From Caryophanales bacterium (lineage in GTDB: Bacteria > Bacillota > Bacilli > Exiguobacteriales > Exiguobacteriaceae): a stretch of 64,000 nucleotides of DNA. The number at the start of each line of letters is the position of its first letter. The first letter of the stretch is position 1. Below the pieces are notes generated by a model. The model searched no databases, was not told where the DNA came from, and saw only the letters and a list, made by a program, of their open reading frames with translations. Positions 18,075 to 26,832 of the stretch are shown here, piece after piece. The position numbers were made by a program, and so were the translations under genes. The stretch covers positions 186,001-250,000 of the forward strand of contig CABJAC010000003.1 of assembly GCA_902363455.1 (NCBI GenBank), in the 5' to 3' direction.

Positions 18075-19424
18075 TCAATAATAGCGGATCCATAAATAAA
18101 GTTGTGAAATAATCAGCGTTACGATAGTGATCGGGGCACCGTAAAGTAAAAATCGTCCGTATGTGAACTTCTCCCCTTGCCGTGTGGCTAATCCAGCGAC
18201 AATCACATTGGCTGATGCTCCAATCAATGTACCATTCCCTCCAAGACATGCTCCAAGCGACAAGGACCACCATAACACGTCGACTTGTTGACTGTCTGGC
18301 GACAAACCGATTCCTGTTGCAACATCGTTGATTAAAGGAATCATCGTCGCTACGAACGGAATATTATCGATCGTCGCACTGGCAATTCCGGATAACCAAA
18401 GAACAGCTGTTGCTGTCGTCTGGATATCTCCTCCTGTCAACGTGATCGTTTTTTCCGCCAAGAAGCGGATGATTCCTACTTCTTGAATCCCACCTACTAA
18501 GATAAACAGTCCAGCGAAGAAAAAGATTGTCGTCCACTCTACCCGGGCGAATACTTCTTCCAGTTGGTGATTGTTTTCAATCGTCAGCAACATCAAGACG
18601 GTCGCTCCAAGGATCGCGATTGCCGGTGCTTCCAAATGAAGACCGATGCGACTCAGTAACGGATGAATGATGAACAGCGCAATCGTACTTAACAAGACGA
18701 TGCTGCTGCGCATGACCAACTTACGGCTGATAATATAGCTGTTCTCGTCGATTTCCATTAATTTTTGTTGATCTTCCGGTTCCACGTGCAGTTGTTTCCG
18801 GAAAATCATATACAAAATACCCATCGTCACGATTGTAATCAACACAATCACAGGTGCTAAATTCAATAAAAAGGCATTAAACGTCAAATGCGGATTGGCC
18901 GCTCCAATCATGATGTTCGGAGGGTCACCAATCAAAGTTGCCGTTCCACCGATATTAGCGAATAAGACTTCCGCCAATAAAAACGGAAACGGTTTGATTT
19001 TCAGGACCTTCGTGATCGAAAACGTAATCGGAACGATCAAGAGAACCGTCGTGACGTTGTCTAAAAAGGCAGATCCGAGTGCCGTCAATCCGGACAGTAA
19101 AAACAAGATTTTTACCGGATCTCCCTTTGTCCGTTTCGCCGCTCGAATCGCGATATATTCAAATAGTCCCGATTGATTGGCAATCGTCACTAAAATCATC
19201 ATCCCGATCAATAAGACGATTGTTCCCCATTCGACATATTCAAACAAGGCAGATTCCAAACGGACAATACCGAATATCACCATCGCCAAAGCCCCTAACA
19301 ACGCAACGATGGCCCGGCTGATTTTTTCACTGATGATGAAAGCGTAGGTTACTAAAAAAATGAATAAGGCCCCGTAAATTTGAAGCGACGAGCTCGACGC
19401 TTCCGTAAACATTAAAACCTGCAT
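18075..19424 (-). CDS. ArsB/NhaD-type ion transporter (IT superfamily)
   Basis: Membrane protein of 449 residues with about 11-12 spans. The SLC13/ArsB-like signatures are DNVTTVLLIVPI and the repeat-related DNIPFVATMIPL in the second half, plus GGTATLIGDPPNIMIG and GGNGTLIGASANVIVAG, the paired inverted-repeat substrate loops of this superfamily. It could exchange Na+/H+ or extrude an oxyanion; sequence alone does not settle the substrate. No arsR or arsC is nearby, so an arsenite role is not supported by context. SD AGGAGGA lies 9 bases before the ATG. Monocistronic. Confidence 0.85.
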   Translation of the reverse strand: MQVLMFTEASSSSLQIYGALFIFLVTYAFIISEKISRAIVALLGALAMVIFGIVRLESALFEYVEWGTIVLLIGMMILVTIANQSGLFEYIAIRAAKRTKGDPVKILFLLSGLTALGSAFLDNVTTVLLIVPITFSITKVLKIKPFPFLLAEVLFANIGGTATLIGDPPNIMIGAANPHLTFNAFLLNLAPVIVLITIVTMGILYMIFRKQLHVEPEDQQKLMEIDENSYIISRKLVMRSSIVLLSTIALFIIHPLLSRIGLHLEAPAIAILGATVLMLLTIENNHQLEEVFARVEWTTIFFFAGLFILVGGIQEVGIIRFLAEKTITLTGGDIQTTATAVLWLSGIASATIDNIPFVATMIPLINDVATGIGLSPDSQQVDVLWWSLSLGACLGGNGTLIGASANVIVAGLATRQGEKFTYGRFLLYGAPITIVTLIISQLYLWIRYY

Positions 19425-19450
19425 GACAGATTCCTCCTAAGCATGACGAA

Positions 19451-19474
19451 ACGCTCCCTTCGTGACGGGAGCGT
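19451..19474 (-). terminator. Hairpin after psd
   Basis: ACGCTCCC (19451-19458) pairs with GGGAGCGT (19467-19474). On the minus strand it is followed by only a short T-tract, so termination may be partial. Confidence 0.6.
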
Positions 19475-19480
19475 CTTCAT

Positions 19481-20260
19481 TCATGAATTCCAATAACCGA
19501 TGCGTTGCCCCATCAAAACCGGACCTTTGATGTCCTCTTCTAATGTGATGGCATCTTTCGGACAAATCAAGACGACCGTTGAACCAAATGAAAAATAACC
19601 GAACTCGTCGCCCCGTTTAACTTCTCGATTTTGATTCGTCCGGACGATTGTATTCACATTCAAGGCACCAACCATGACGTGTTCAAGCGCGTGTTCACCA
19701 TGTGTGATACGGGTGACCCGACGATAGTTCCGCGTCAACGGTCGTTTTCCATAAGAAAGACCCAGATCATTAACCGGTGCCGAATCACGTCCAAGCGTAT
19801 AACTTGTCCGGATTGTCCCGTCAATCGGTACATGAACATGGTGGTAATTTTGCGGACTGAGGTAAAAAATCAATACCCGCCCCCCGATGTAGTGATCGGC
19901 TTCATGGTGCGAACCAAGCAGTTCGGAAACCGAATACGTCTGCCCTTTGACAGTAAAACGACTTTCTTCCGTCAAATCCTCGACAACGGATAAGACACCG
20001 TCACACGGACTGACGACCGCTTGTTCTGACCGATCAATCGGACGAACCGTTTCATTTAAGTTTCGAACGAACAATTCATGTAACGTCGTATACGATTCAA
20101 GCGGCTGACTTGCCTCTTGCATCTGTAAATCATACATCTTGACGAAAGGTTGGATCAGCGGTCGACTGATCGGACTCATCGCAAAGCGGCGCAGTTGTTT
20201 CGCGACGGTTGGATGGCCGTTCAGTTCAAACAGTTGCGTAAAGAACCATTTTTTAATCAT
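19481..20260 (-). CDS. psd: Phosphatidylserine decarboxylase
   Basis: Pyruvoyl-dependent enzyme that makes phosphatidylethanolamine at the membrane. The 259-residue proenzyme has the conserved catalytic His in HHVHVPIDG and the self-cleavage site FGST (in GYFSFGSTVVL, about residue 225), where Ser becomes the pyruvoyl group. The LGST/FGST form is typical of bacterial Psd. It overlaps the upstream thioredoxin-like gene by eight bases. The partner synthase PssA is encoded about 20 kb away in this window rather than next door as in B. subtilis. Confidence 0.97.
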   Translation of the reverse strand: MIKKWFFTQLFELNGHPTVAKQLRRFAMSPISRPLIQPFVKMYDLQMQEASQPLESYTTLHELFVRNLNETVRPIDRSEQAVVSPCDGVLSVVEDLTEESRFTVKGQTYSVSELLGSHHEADHYIGGRVLIFYLSPQNYHHVHVPIDGTIRTSYTLGRDSAPVNDLGLSYGKRPLTRNYRRVTRITHGEHALEHVMVGALNVNTIVRTNQNREVKRGDEFGYFSFGSTVVLICPKDAITLEEDIKGPVLMGQRIGYWNS

Positions 20261-20744
20261 TTAAATCACCTGACGACTCTTCTTCAGAATTTTTAACGGC
20301 TTTACCGGCGAAAAATTCTTTGTAGGCGTCTTCTGTCTGCTCACCGGATACCCGGCTAACTTCTTTTCCATCTTTGAAGTGAACGACAGTTGGTGTCCCT
20401 TCGATCGCAAATGTATCCCAAGCCGACTGTTCGACTGCCAGATCAATTTGTTCAAATGGAATGTCCTGCTTCTCACCGAGTGGTACTAAATACGGTTTTA
20501 CTTTTTCACAGTGTACGCATCCCGTCTGATAAAAATACGTATAAAATTCATCACCGGACTTCAGCTTATCCGCTACTTGACCGGCCGTTAAGTTTCCGTT
20601 TTTCGATGCAGAATCCTCTCGATCCGTAAACAGTAACATCGTTGCCCCGATCAAGACGATCAGCGCAATCACACCAGCTGTAATCCAGTTAGCTTTCGAC
20701 TGCGGTTTTTTTGTTGGTTTTACACGGTTAGATTTCTTCGACAC
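20253..20744 (-). CDS. Membrane-anchored thioredoxin-like protein
   Basis: A 163-residue protein with a cytoplasmic basic N-terminus, one membrane anchor (ITAGVIALIVLIGATMLLF, about 22-40) and an extracytoplasmic thioredoxin-fold domain. The redox motif is CVHC within YQTGCVHCEKVKPYL (about residue 76), and the cis-Pro region is IEGTPTVVHFKDG. It may be a disulfide reductase or oxidase for exported proteins (ResA/BdbA-like in general design). The start is GTG 20744 with GGAGG six bases upstream. Overlap with psd suggests cotranscription, without an obvious functional link. Confidence 0.82.
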   Translation of the reverse strand: MSKKSNRVKPTKKPQSKANWITAGVIALIVLIGATMLLFTDREDSASKNGNLTAGQVADKLKSGDEFYTYFYQTGCVHCEKVKPYLVPLGEKQDIPFEQIDLAVEQSAWDTFAIEGTPTVVHFKDGKEVSRVSGEQTEDAYKEFFAGKAVKNSEEESSGDLND

Positions 20745-20756
20745 AATATCCCTCCG

Positions 20757-21890
20757 TCATTTTGGCAACAGCCATTTTTTCTGAATCATTATAGCATGCC
20801 CCTCTGCAAGAATCGTATCGATTTGCAAAGCGTCATCAATCAGTAACAGATCGGCACGTTCACCTTGCCGGATGTCTCCCCCGGAAATGCCGTATGCTTC
20901 TGCGACGTTTGACGTGACCGTTTGGATGGCATCCTCTATACGTACACCATGCTGCACAGCATCACGGACCGCATCAAAAATCGATGTCGGTTTGCCGGTC
21001 TCAAGACGAAGCAATTTCCCACTCTCATCAAAGGTGGGTAAGCTGGCGCCAGCGTCACTCGACATCGTAATCTGGCGTAACGGGATACCGGCAGCAAGAG
21101 CACGCTGTAGTGCCTGGCCTGCTGGTATTTCCCCTTCTTCAATGAACGCCTCTGTCGTACAGGTCGTAAAATCAATTCGCCCGCCTTTTTTCGCCCAACG
21201 TAAACCGGCATCAAAAATCCGTTCACTGCGGTTGATGTGTGTCGGTAAAAACTGCGTGATCGGAATATCGGTCGTTTCGACCACTTCTTCCAGCAGGTCA
21301 AGGGCATCTTTACCGTCACCGACATGAACATTCATCGTTCCCCGGACCCCTTTTAAAAGACCTGCGATCCGCGCTTGCGACGCAAGGCGTGCCAACTCAT
21401 GGACAGTCGGTTGTGTCGAACGATGGTCGTTGATGGCAATCTCACCCACCCCGATGACTTCGTTGATCAACAGGATGTCTTCCGCAATCGACTTCGTAAT
21501 CGAAACCGGTGGGACAGCGTAACTTCCTGACAAGAGGAAAGAGCGGATACCTTGAATCGTATATCCCCGCACGTGTGCAAGCAGATCGATTCCAGTTCGT
21601 GTCCACCCATCTGTCCCAAGCAATCCGATAACGGTCGTGACACCACCTTCCAGAAAATCATGTGCGGAAAGCGGTGGTGTCCTTGTGGCAAAACCACCTT
21701 CTCCGCCCCCGCCGATTGGATGAACATGTCCATCGATCAATCCCGGGACCAATTGTTTGCCTGACCCGTCGATTATCTGACTCATCAGCCGTTCGTCCAT
21801 CGCGTAGGAACCGATTGCAAGAATCTTTCCTCCACCAATCAGTACATCCGTCAATTTCCCGGTCAATGTCACATTTTTAAGTAATATCAT
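20757..21890 (-). CDS. iadA: Isoaspartyl dipeptidase (M38 amidohydrolase)
   Basis: Hydrolyses beta-aspartyl dipeptides from damaged proteins. The 377-residue metal-dependent amidohydrolase has the metal motif LIDGHVHPIGGGGEGGF (HVH, about residue 62), the SYAVPP segment matching the IadA substrate Tyr, FLPTHINRS (His), and ITMSSDAGASLP (metal Asp). The bridging-ligand position, a carbamylated Lys in E. coli IadA, appears to be Glu here (GVGEIAINDHRS). I chose ATG 21890 since AGGAGG lies six bases upstream; a GTG three bases earlier is too close to the SD. Confidence 0.93.
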   Translation of the reverse strand: MILLKNVTLTGKLTDVLIGGGKILAIGSYAMDERLMSQIIDGSGKQLVPGLIDGHVHPIGGGGEGGFATRTPPLSAHDFLEGGVTTVIGLLGTDGWTRTGIDLLAHVRGYTIQGIRSFLLSGSYAVPPVSITKSIAEDILLINEVIGVGEIAINDHRSTQPTVHELARLASQARIAGLLKGVRGTMNVHVGDGKDALDLLEEVVETTDIPITQFLPTHINRSERIFDAGLRWAKKGGRIDFTTCTTEAFIEEGEIPAGQALQRALAAGIPLRQITMSSDAGASLPTFDESGKLLRLETGKPTSIFDAVRDAVQHGVRIEDAIQTVTSNVAEAYGISGGDIRQGERADLLLIDDALQIDTILAEGHAIMIQKKWLLPK

Positions 21891-21908
21891 CACTTGCCTC
21901 CTAAACTA

Positions 21909-21951
21909 TAAAAAGCGAGTCTATCGTCCAAGTGACGATATCTCGCTTTTA
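21909..21951 (-). terminator. Terminator of the DUF2929 gene
   Basis: AAAAGCGA and TCGCTTTT arms with an inner stem TCGTC/GACGA give a long interrupted hairpin with T-rich flank on the minus strand, located between the DUF2929 stop and the iadA start. Confidence 0.78.
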
Positions 21952-21953
21952 TC

Positions 21954-22148
21954 TTATTCTGCCTTTGTCCCTTGACCAAGACCAAGATCTTCGTTGACTG
22001 CATCAAGTGCGAAGACGACAAGTGAAGTCACGACTGACATAGCTGTCGCGAATCCGAAGTTATACGTGACTGCATCGACCGCTGATACGATGAACACGGC
22101 TGTGTTCACGAGTAAGAACGACCAGAAGAATGTAACGAGAAAACGCAT
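21954..22148 (-). CDS. YjzD-like DUF2929 membrane protein
   Basis: A 64-residue protein with two predicted spans (about 3-24 and 32-50) joined by a short loop containing TYNFGFATA, the pattern I associate with the DUF2929 (YjzD) family of Bacillales. Function unknown. A strong SD (GGAGGGGG) precedes the ATG and a terminator follows the stop, so it is a stand-alone gene. It lies between iadA and a divergent HAD hydrolase gene. Confidence 0.75.
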   Translation of the reverse strand: MRFLVTFFWSFLLVNTAVFIVSAVDAVTYNFGFATAMSVVTSLVVFALDAVNEDLGLGQGTKAE

Positions 22149-22341
22149 TCTTCCCCCTCCATTTCTTAACTTACTTTTTAATGTCCTACGTTTCGTAGTA
22201 TATCATTTTTTAAGACGGCGGACAGCTTTTCTCTGATTTTTTTAAACGCTTTCCTGAATTCAAAAAGCAGACAATTTTACATATTTTTCAGTTGATTATG
22301 CTACAGTAAGCGTAATGAATCCAGAGTGGAGTGAGTATCTC

Positions 22342-23151
22342 ATGCAACGTCATCTAATCGCCGTCGATTTGGACGGAACATTATTACGCGACGATAAGAC
22401 CATCAGTCAGGCCAACTTACATGCGTTGAGAACTGCACGTGACAATGGCCATGAAGTCGTCATCGCAACCGGGCGTCCTTTTCGGCACGCCAAACGCTAT
22501 TACGATGAACTCGGATTGACGACACCCATCGTCAATTTTAACGGTGGACTTGTTCACCATCCGCAAGACCGTCACTTTGAAGTCAGCCATCATCCGATTC
22601 CGTTGAAAACCGTGCAACACATTCTAGAGTCGGTATCGGACTCCAAAACACAAAATATCGTCTGTGAAGTAACCGATCATGTTTACTTCCAACATAATCC
22701 GGTCGGTATTTATGAATTCTATACGGATCATGCCTTGTCCGTGACAACCGGCGATTTACGAAAGGTGTTGCAACACGAACCGACATCGCTGTTGATTCAC
22801 GCCAAAGGCGAACATGTTCAGGAAATCCGATCCGAACTTTCAAGCATTCACGCTGAAACGGTCTTAAACCGCCAGTGGGTCAAACCGGAATATATGGTGG
22901 AAGTCATGCGAAAAGGTACAAGCAAAGCCATTGGCTTACAACAAATTTCGCGTCATCTTGGGATTGAACAAAAACAGATCATTGCTTTTGGCGATGAAGA
23001 AAATGATTTGGAAATGCTCGAATATGTTGGGCATGGCGTCGCAATGGGCAACGCTATCGGTGCGTTAAAATTGGTTGCCAACGGCACAACAAAGTCGAAC
23101 CAAGAAGATGGAATCGCCTACTATCTGAAACATGTCCTTGGTGTGATTTAA
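22342..23151 (+). CDS. Cof-type HAD-IIB family hydrolase
   Basis: A 269-residue sugar-phosphate/FMN-type phosphatase. Motif I IAVDLDGTLLRDD (nucleophile Asp near residue 9), motif II VVIATGRPF, a C2B cap domain, then the motif III Lys (GTSKAIGLQ) and motif IV IIAFGDEENDLEMLEYVGHGVAMGNA are all intact. Substrate not predictable. I chose ATG 22342 because GGAG lies about 10 bases upstream and motif I then sits at the usual distance from the N-terminus; an ATG at 22315 lacks an SD. Monocistronic with a strong terminator. Confidence 0.92.
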   Translation: MQRHLIAVDLDGTLLRDDKTISQANLHALRTARDNGHEVVIATGRPFRHAKRYYDELGLTTPIVNFNGGLVHHPQDRHFEVSHHPIPLKTVQHILESVSDSKTQNIVCEVTDHVYFQHNPVGIYEFYTDHALSVTTGDLRKVLQHEPTSLLIHAKGEHVQEIRSELSSIHAETVLNRQWVKPEYMVEVMRKGTSKAIGLQQISRHLGIEQKQIIAFGDEENDLEMLEYVGHGVAMGNAIGALKLVANGTTKSNQEDGIAYYLKHVLGVI

Positions 23152-23158
23152 TGCCAGC

Positions 23159-23208
23159 AAAAGAAGCCGGTCTCTCTGTCCATCAGACAGAAAAGCCGGC
23201 TTCTTTTT
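23159..23208. terminator. Bidirectional terminator between the HAD hydrolase and yitT-like genes
   Basis: AAGAAGCCGG (23161-23170) pairs with CCGGCTTCTT further right, with an inner CTGTC/GACAG stem and a seven-T run afterwards. It can end both convergent genes. Confidence 0.93.
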
Positions 23209-23213
23209 TTACC

Positions 23214-24065
23214 TTATCCTTTGCGGAAGTACCCGACTACAGAGTCTGTTGCGACAACGTTGATGAATACCGTTTCGTCAGCGTCCCGGCAAATCCGCTC
23301 GATGTCACGCAACTCATGCCGTTCGATGACCATCATCAACGTCGACTTTTCAGCCCGCGAATACGTTCCGATTGCCGGCATCTGCGTGATGCCTCGAATG
23401 ATGTGCTGGTGCAGTGCCGTCGTAATATCGTCGGCATGATTTGTAATGATGAAAATCGTCAGGCGTTGATTGCTTGTATGAATTTCATCCACGACTTTTG
23501 AGGTGACATAAATGAAGACAATCGTGTACAGTGCCGTCGACCAACCAAACAGCGCTCCCGCGAGAATCGCAATCAGGAAGTTCAACACAAACAGATATAA
23601 CCCGACGCTACGGTCAGAGAAACGCGCGAAAATCAACGCTACGATATCAAAACCACCCGTAGATGCCCCGAATTTAATCGTAATCCCGGTTCCAATTGCC
23701 AGCAAGACACCGCCGAATACGGCATTGAGGGTTTGATCACCCGGAATGACAGCAAACTGAGGAATAAGTCCGATAAAAATGGTTGTCGCCAAAACGGAAA
23801 TCAATGTAATGATGGTAAAACTGCGTCCGAGCATAATCCATGCCAAAACAATCAATGGTAGGTTCAAAACTAAAAACCAAACGTTTTCCCCAAAAGCGAA
23901 TGCCGTTCCTTGTAACACTTGCGTTAAAATCTGAGCAAGTCCTGTAAATCCTGTCGAGTAAACACCACTTGGAATCAAGAACCAGTTCATTGCTACTGCG
24001 ATGACGAACCCGCCAATCGAGGCGACAATTACTTTTAAGATACTTTCCTTTACAACCGCTGTCAC
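23214..24065 (-). CDS. YitT family membrane protein (DUF161/DUF2179)
   Basis: A 283-residue protein with five to six spans in the N-terminal two-thirds (IVASIGGFVIAVAMNWFLIPSGVYSTG onward, with the GASTGGFDIVALIFAR repeat motif) and a C-terminal cytoplasmic DUF2179 domain (about 215-283). Function unproven; B. subtilis has several paralogues of about 280 residues. I start at GTG 24065, since GAGGAG lies 8 bases before it; longer versions begin without an SD. Confidence 0.88.
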   Translation of the reverse strand: MTAVVKESILKVIVASIGGFVIAVAMNWFLIPSGVYSTGFTGLAQILTQVLQGTAFAFGENVWFLVLNLPLIVLAWIMLGRSFTIITLISVLATTIFIGLIPQFAVIPGDQTLNAVFGGVLLAIGTGITIKFGASTGGFDIVALIFARFSDRSVGLYLFVLNFLIAILAGALFGWSTALYTIVFIYVTSKVVDEIHTSNQRLTIFIITNHADDITTALHQHIIRGITQMPAIGTYSRAEKSTLMMVIERHELRDIERICRDADETVFINVVATDSVVGYFRKG

Positions 24066-24211
24066 ACCTTGTTCTCCTCTCATTCGTAAACTATCTTGGA
24101 ACACTTTAGCACATAACAAATGAGTCCGGATAGTCAAGATGACGAAAGAATTTCATTTCTTTTTTTGGTAACGCTCTCATTTTCAGAAGTTGAACACTTT
24201 CTCTTTCAAGT

Positions 24212-24246
24212 AAGAAAAAAGGCGGCAGATTTGAAATCCGCCACCT
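24212..24246 (-). terminator. Terminator of the maltose phosphorylase gene
   Basis: On the minus strand GGTGGCGGATTT and AAATCTGCCGCC form a stem with two G-U pairs, followed by six Ts. Located about 40 bases after the GH65 stop codon. Confidence 0.85.
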
Positions 24247-24287
24247 TGATTCATATAGAAACTACTGTTTGTCTCATCTCAATTTCA

Positions 24288-26588
24288 TTAAACGGTCATG
24301 GAAGACGGAATCGTAACCGTGCCTTCTGCCGGGACTTCAACCGTTTCACCATGAAGCTGCAACGTAAATGCTCCACCTGTACTCTGTTCGATGCACACTT
24401 CATTTTGTTTGACCTGAACCAGAATGTGATGCCCGCGCCATTGCATCCGGAACGAATAACTGGTCCAACCCTTCGGCAACATCGGTTTGAAGGATAACGT
24501 TCCCTGCTCGACCCGAAGTCCGGCAAATCCATGAACGATCGACATCCACGATCCGACCATTGATGTGATATGGAGACCGTCTTCAGTATCATTGTTGTAG
24601 TTATCAAGATCGAGACGTGCCGAACGTTGATAGAGTTCCATCGCTTTTTCTTCATAACCGACTTCGGCCGCGATGATCGAATAGATACACGGTGAAAGTG
24701 ATGATTCATGAACCGTCCGCGGCTCATAAAAATCAAAGTTTTTCTTCTTCTCTTCAATCGAGAAACGATCCGTCAGGAAATAGAGTCCTTGCAAAACATC
24801 GGCTTGTTTGATGAAGACAGAACGCAAGACACGGTCCCACGACCAGTTTTGATTCAATGGAAGATGTTTTGGATCAAGATCGGCGACCATAATCTGTTCT
24901 TTATCCATGAAACCGTCTTGTTGCATGAATACATCCGGAACGAAATCGTCTTTCGGATAATACATTTTTTGATTGATATCAGCCCAGTGCGCTAATTCAT
25001 CATCCGTTATAGCCAATTGGTGAATCAATTCTTCCAGACGCGCTGGTTCTTCTTGCTCAAGATGACGGTGCACTGTTTGGGCGTACTCCAGGCACCAAGC
25101 GGCCATCAAGTTCGTATACCAGTTGTTATTGACATTGTTTTCGTACTCGTTTGGTCCCGTGACACCAAGGATCATGTAGGCATCTTTGTGCGGGACATAG
25201 TTCACACGGCTTGCCCAGTAGCGCGCGATTTCAACAAGTACTTCAAATCCGTATTGTCCGAGGTAAGATGTATCTCCTGTGTAGTTCGTATAGTTATAAA
25301 TTGCATGGGCAATCGCACCGTTCCGGTGGATTTCCTCATGCGTGATTTCCCACTCGTTGTGGCACTCTTCTCCGTTCATCGTCACCATCGGGTATAGAGC
25401 ACCCTTCATCCCGACGTTCTTCTCCGCGTTTTCTTTCGCTTGCGGCAATTGGTTATGACGATACTTCAACAAGTTCCAAGCAACGTCCGGCTTCGATGTC
25501 GCCAGATAGAAGTTCAAGCAGTACGCTTCCGTATCCCAGTATGTCGCCCCACCATACTTTTCTCCCGTAAATCCTTTTGGTCCAATGTTAAGGCGGGAAT
25601 CTTCCCCAGTATACGTTTGGAACATGTGGAAGATGTTAAATCGAATCCCTTGTTGGGCTTCGATATCACCTTCAATCTTCACATCTGCTTCTTCCCAGTG
25701 TTTCAACCAGGCCGTTTCATGCGCTGCAAGCAGCCCATCAAAGCCGGTATCAAAAGCATCATTGACACGTTTCATCGCCTGTGCCAATAAGTCTTCAATC
25801 TCATAGTCCCGATTTGTCACGAGTGCCACTAATTTTTCAGCCGTCACCGCTTCTCCTGCCTTCACCTGTTTCGTGAAACGGTTTGCGACGTACTGTAACG
25901 TGCTCTCAAGCACTTCACATTTAGCACCTTCGACATCTGTGATCATCGCAGCCGTGACGTGCCAGTCCAGCTTCTTCGTTTTCGACGTGACATAGGCAAA
26001 TCGTTCTTCTGCCCCGTGCTCTACCGGCAGCCAGAATTTTTCATCGTAGTTCGAATCCTCGTTTTCGACATCCGCGTCAAGGTAAGATTCGATGACCACA
26101 TCCGCATCAAAGTTGACCGGCGTGACCGTATATCGAAGAGCGGCCAATTCTTTATCAACGATTGAGAAAAAACGTTTTGCTTCAATTTTTGTTTCCTCGA
26201 CACCATTTCTAATCAGCATCGTACGTGTCAAAACACCATGTTGCATATCGAGTTCTCTCTTGAAATCGACAACTTCCCACTCATTCAAATCCACTTTTTT
26301 CCCGTTGATTGAAATACGAAGTCCCATGATGTTCACAGCATTCAACACTTTTGCGAAGTATTCCGGATAGCCATTTTTCCACCATCCGACTCGTGTTTTA
26401 TCCGGATAGTAAACGCCTGCGACATACATCCCTTGGTGCGTATCTCCGGAGTAATCTTCTTCAAAATTTCCGCGCATTCCCATATGACCGTTCCCAATCG
26501 CTGTCATTGATTCAGCAAGACGGTTATCTTCCGGATGGAAACCCTGCTCCGTAATTTTCCACTCATTAATATCAAACAATCTTTTCAT
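24288..26588 (-). CDS. Maltose phosphorylase (glycoside hydrolase family 65)
   Basis: Cytoplasmic enzyme splitting maltose with phosphate into glucose and beta-glucose 1-phosphate. The 766 residues show the GH65 layout: N-terminal beta-sandwich (about 1-270), (alpha/alpha)6 barrel with GATYWDTEAYCLNFYLAT, HEEIHRNGAIAHAIYNYT, and the catalytic Glu in GVTGPNEYENNVNNN (about residue 485), then C-terminal beta layers. The last motif is that of maltose phosphorylases; trehalose or kojibiose phosphorylase is less likely given the maltodextrin context. No beta-phosphoglucomutase gene is in the window. Own promoter, operator and cre site upstream. Confidence 0.92.
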   Translation of the reverse strand: MKRLFDINEWKITEQGFHPEDNRLAESMTAIGNGHMGMRGNFEEDYSGDTHQGMYVAGVYYPDKTRVGWWKNGYPEYFAKVLNAVNIMGLRISINGKKVDLNEWEVVDFKRELDMQHGVLTRTMLIRNGVEETKIEAKRFFSIVDKELAALRYTVTPVNFDADVVIESYLDADVENEDSNYDEKFWLPVEHGAEERFAYVTSKTKKLDWHVTAAMITDVEGAKCEVLESTLQYVANRFTKQVKAGEAVTAEKLVALVTNRDYEIEDLLAQAMKRVNDAFDTGFDGLLAAHETAWLKHWEEADVKIEGDIEAQQGIRFNIFHMFQTYTGEDSRLNIGPKGFTGEKYGGATYWDTEAYCLNFYLATSKPDVAWNLLKYRHNQLPQAKENAEKNVGMKGALYPMVTMNGEECHNEWEITHEEIHRNGAIAHAIYNYTNYTGDTSYLGQYGFEVLVEIARYWASRVNYVPHKDAYMILGVTGPNEYENNVNNNWYTNLMAAWCLEYAQTVHRHLEQEEPARLEELIHQLAITDDELAHWADINQKMYYPKDDFVPDVFMQQDGFMDKEQIMVADLDPKHLPLNQNWSWDRVLRSVFIKQADVLQGLYFLTDRFSIEEKKKNFDFYEPRTVHESSLSPCIYSIIAAEVGYEEKAMELYQRSARLDLDNYNNDTEDGLHITSMVGSWMSIVHGFAGLRVEQGTLSFKPMLPKGWTSYSFRMQWRGHHILVQVKQNEVCIEQSTGGAFTLQLHGETVEVPAEGTVTIPSSMTV

Positions 26589-26638
26589 TATAAGTCGCTC
26601 CTTTATTCTTAATCACACGGATGCACAAAAAGCTTTTT

Positions 26639-26652
26639 TGTAAGCGTTTTTA
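26639..26652. promoter_or_regulatory. cre-like site downstream of the maltose phosphorylase promoter
   Basis: TGTAAGCGTTTTTA matches 13 of 14 positions of the CcpA consensus TGWAARCGYTWNCW. It lies roughly 10-25 bases after the predicted transcription start, where bound CcpA would block elongation (glucose repression). Confidence 0.65.
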
Positions 26653-26669
26653 TTTACTCTACCTTCTTT

Positions 26670-26697
26670 ATTCTACACATAATCACCGTTAATGCAA
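26670..26697 (-). promoter_or_regulatory. Promoter of the maltose phosphorylase gene
   Basis: On the minus strand TTGCAT (26697-26692), a 16-base spacer and TAGAAT (26675-26670). The -35 box is embedded in the LacI-type operator at 26693-26706, which would make binding of the regulator and of RNA polymerase mutually exclusive. Confidence 0.7.
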
Positions 26698-26706
26698 TCG
26701 TTTGCA
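26693..26706. promoter_or_regulatory. LacI-type operator upstream of maltose phosphorylase
   Basis: TGCAATCGTTTGCA is a near-palindrome centred on CG, the style recognised by LacI/MalR-type regulators. Similar sequences (TGCAA-N-CG-N-TTGCA pattern) occur before the neopullulanase gene, so this is likely the site of the regulator encoded at 26833-27861. Confidence 0.65.
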
Positions 26707-26778
26707 CGAAAATAAAAATCTTTTTTCATTCGCTTCATCATTTCATATTTTTAATTGATTTTTTCTTTGATTTTTTTC

Positions 26779-26816
26779 AAAAAAACATCACTTGTCCGTC
26801 TCGGAAAAGTGATGTT
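26779..26816 (-). terminator. Terminator after the LacI-type regulator gene
   Basis: AACATCACTT (26784-26793) pairs with AAGTGATGTT (26807-26816); on the minus strand the stem is followed by a T-run. It ends the malE-malF-malG-amylase-regulator transcript and separates it from the maltose phosphorylase promoter. Confidence 0.88.
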
Positions 26817-26832
26817 TGGGAAATAGTATTAT

